Both the position numbers and the translations under genes were made by a program. Positions 62,885 through 64,000 of a stretch of DNA of 64,000 nt are shown piece by piece. Positions within the stretch are counted from its first letter, which is position 1, and each line of letters starts with the position of its first letter. This stretch comes from DATJLY01 sp963729295. GTDB lineage: Bacteria > Pseudomonadota > Alphaproteobacteria > ATCC43930 > CGMCC-115725. Where the stretch lies: NCBI GenBank assembly GCA_963729295.1, contig CAVSNJ010000029.1, forward strand, positions 1-64,000, given 5' to 3'. The notes below the pieces were generated by a model, which worked only from the letters and a program-made list of their open reading frames with translations, ran no database searches and was not told the DNA's origin.

Positions 62885-63283
62885 TTATTCCTTCGGCTTC
62901 AATTTCAGCGAGGCGGAATTGATGCAGTAGCGCAGGCCCGTGGGCTTGGGGCCGTCGGGGAAGACGTGGCCCAGATGCGCCTCGCAGCGACTGCACAGCA
63001 CCTCGGTGCGCGCCATGAACAGGGCGCGGTCGGTTTCGGTCTCGACCACATCCTTGGCGACCGGCTCATAAAAGCTCGGCCATCCCGTGCCGGAATCGTA
63101 TTTCGTGTCCGAGCTGAACAGCTCCTGTCCACAGCAGACGCAGGTGTAGACACCTTTCGCCTTCGCATCCCAGTATTCGCCGGTAAAGGCGCGCTCCGTG
63201 CCTTTCTGCCGCGCGACGTGATACTGCTCGGGCGTAAGCTCTTTCTTCCACTCGGCGTCCGGCTTTTCGATCTTGTCGGCCAT
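62885..63283 (-). CDS. msrB: Peptide-methionine (R)-S-oxide reductase MsrB
   Basis: Reduces methionine-R-sulfoxide in proteins. 132 residues from ATG 63283 (GGAG upstream). Zinc ligands Cys48/Cys51 (CVCC) and Cys97/Cys100 (CSRC) are present. Catalytic Cys120 lies in LRYCINSASL. Family motifs TERAFTGEYWD, SGTGWPSFYEPV and HLGHVFPDGP are intact. Converges on the flavin monooxygenase gene with 8 bp between the stops. Confidence 0.98.
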   Translation of the reverse strand: MADKIEKPDAEWKKELTPEQYHVARQKGTERAFTGEYWDAKAKGVYTCVCCGQELFSSDTKYDSGTGWPSFYEPVAKDVVETETDRALFMARTEVLCSRCEAHLGHVFPDGPKPTGLRYCINSASLKLKPKE

Positions 63284-63349
63284 CTTCGATCTCCTCGCCG
63301 CCATGATACCGCAGCAGCGGCGGAGGAGCCATTGCCGGAGAGACGCCGC

Positions 63350-63502
63350 TCAGCGCTCGATGCGCGCGGGCGGACCGCCGCAATTACGCCCGCCGGCCGT
63401 CGCACACGCCTGCATGCGGTTCCAATCGTAGAAGGAGAAGAGAAACTCGGTGAGCAGAAAGGCCGTCACGATCGCGGCCACGATGAGCAGAAGCTGACGC
63501 AT
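63350..63502 (-). CDS. Small membrane protein (50 aa)
   Basis: MRQLLLIVAAIVTAFLLTEF is an N-terminal membrane helix or uncleaved signal, followed by LFSFYDWNRMQACATAGGRN and CGGPPARIER with two Cys. One membrane pass with a short soluble tail that could form a disulfide. It lies upstream of msrB in the same direction. No family recognised. Confidence 0.6.
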   Translation of the reverse strand: MRQLLLIVAAIVTAFLLTEFLFSFYDWNRMQACATAGGRNCGGPPARIER

Positions 63503-63622
63503 GTACTCGACTATGAAGATGCGGGCCGCGCGGCGCAAGCACGCCCGGCCACGCTCGATCAGGCCATTATTCCTTAACACACTCGACCTAGACTTCCGGG
63601 TCCACTCTCCCGCCCGCTCGCC

Positions 63623-64000
63623 ATGCTCAACCTGAGTTCGTCGAAACGATACGAGGTCGCGGCGCGGCGCGGCGGACGTTGGCTGATCGACTGCCTCGCC
63701 CGCAGCGAGAGCGAGGCGCGTGCGCGCGCCGACGAGCTTTATCGCGACGAGACGATCGAGGCGGTCCGCGTCGTCCGGGCGCGCTTCGGCCATGACGGGA
63801 CATCGTTCGAATCGGTTCTGCTCGAACAGGAACGCCCGAAACGGCAGGGCGCGCCCCAGGTTCGCATCGCGGCGGCGCCCGGCGACGCGGCGTGGTGCGA
63901 AACACTCGACGATTTCTACGGGCGCGCGAGCCGGCGCGCGATCGCCCGGCTGCTGCGCAATTTCCTCGACCGCTACGGCATCACGCCCACGGAGCTGCTG
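63623..64000 (+). CDS. Hypothetical protein, cut by the window end
   Basis: ATG 63623 starts a frame that stays open to the last base (126 codons). Reads MLNLSSSKRYEVAARRGGRW, LIDCLARSESEARARADELY, VRVVRARFGHDGTSFESVLL and further EQERPKRQGAP; a basic, Arg-rich, probably cytoplasmic protein. No signal peptide. No family recognised; the C-terminus lies outside the window. Confidence 0.6.
   Translation, partial: MLNLSSSKRYEVAARRGGRWLIDCLARSESEARARADELYRDETIEAVRVVRARFGHDGTSFESVLLEQERPKRQGAPQVRIAAAPGDAAWCETLDDFYGRASRRAIARLLRNFLDRYGITPTELL

Overview
The window comes from a GC-rich alphaproteobacterium, most likely Hyphomicrobiales (Rhizobiales). Reasons: the rlmB / tRNA-Tyr / tRNA-Gly / tuf arrangement, a Caulobacter-type cpa/tad pilus cluster, a thiOSGE operon and a separate thiC each behind a TPP riboswitch, an O-antigen start module resembling the rhizobial QuiNAc pathway, and many solute-binding proteins without transporter partners. 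Species cannot be named from sequence alone.

Layout. 1-2.5 kb: tuf with upstream tRNA-Gly and tRNA-Tyr behind a good sigma70-type promoter, divergent from rlmB. 2.6-9 kb: small envelope proteins, a solute-binding protein, then the prkA-DUF444-spoVR stress operon on the minus strand. 9.6-14 kb: aspartate dehydrogenase, a phosphotransferase and a TPR/SPOR lipoprotein with 24-residue tandem repeats. 14-17.7 kb: TPP riboswitch and thiO-thiS-thiG-thiE, then a glutathione transferase. 17.7-26 kb: Flp pilin and cpaB-C-D-E-F-tadB-tadC on the minus strand. 26-29 kb: two membrane glycosyltransferases. 29-33 kb: small secreted proteins and a possible catechol module (DOPA-dioxygenase-like protein, solute-binding protein, divergent HpaB-type hydroxylase). 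32.8-35.2 kb: Lon-like protease. 35.3-38.9 kb: TPP riboswitch, thiC, Nudix hydrolase, a free-standing 14-codon ORF with a full-length Shine-Dalgarno sequence, panC. 38.9-44.8 kb: O-antigen start module. 44.9-50.5 kb: envelope proteins, methyltransferases, a YkgJ-type protein, a solute-binding protein, a PEBP protein and two long palindromes.

50.6-57.6 kb is an integrated element of about 7 kb in a tRNA-Thr(TGT) gene. It is bounded by a perfect 40-bp direct repeat and carries a tyrosine integrase, an AlpA-like regulator, a RepA-like ATPase, a zinc-finger protein, a membrane-anchored Mrr-type nuclease and a pair of related secreted cysteine proteins. The repeat is the 5' half of the tRNA, so the element supplies the promoter side of the tRNA gene. 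57.6-64 kb: two overlapping solute-binding proteins, a luciferase-like monooxygenase, an isochorismatase-fold protein, a flavin monooxygenase, msrB and a truncated ORF at the window edge.

Seven single-base frameshifts break otherwise recognisable genes: tadB, cpaD, the GT-C glycosyltransferase, the Mrr nuclease, the zinc-finger gene, and the integrase twice. Several lie in short homopolymers, so base-calling error is likely for some, but four of the seven fall inside the 7-kb element, which also fits gene decay there.
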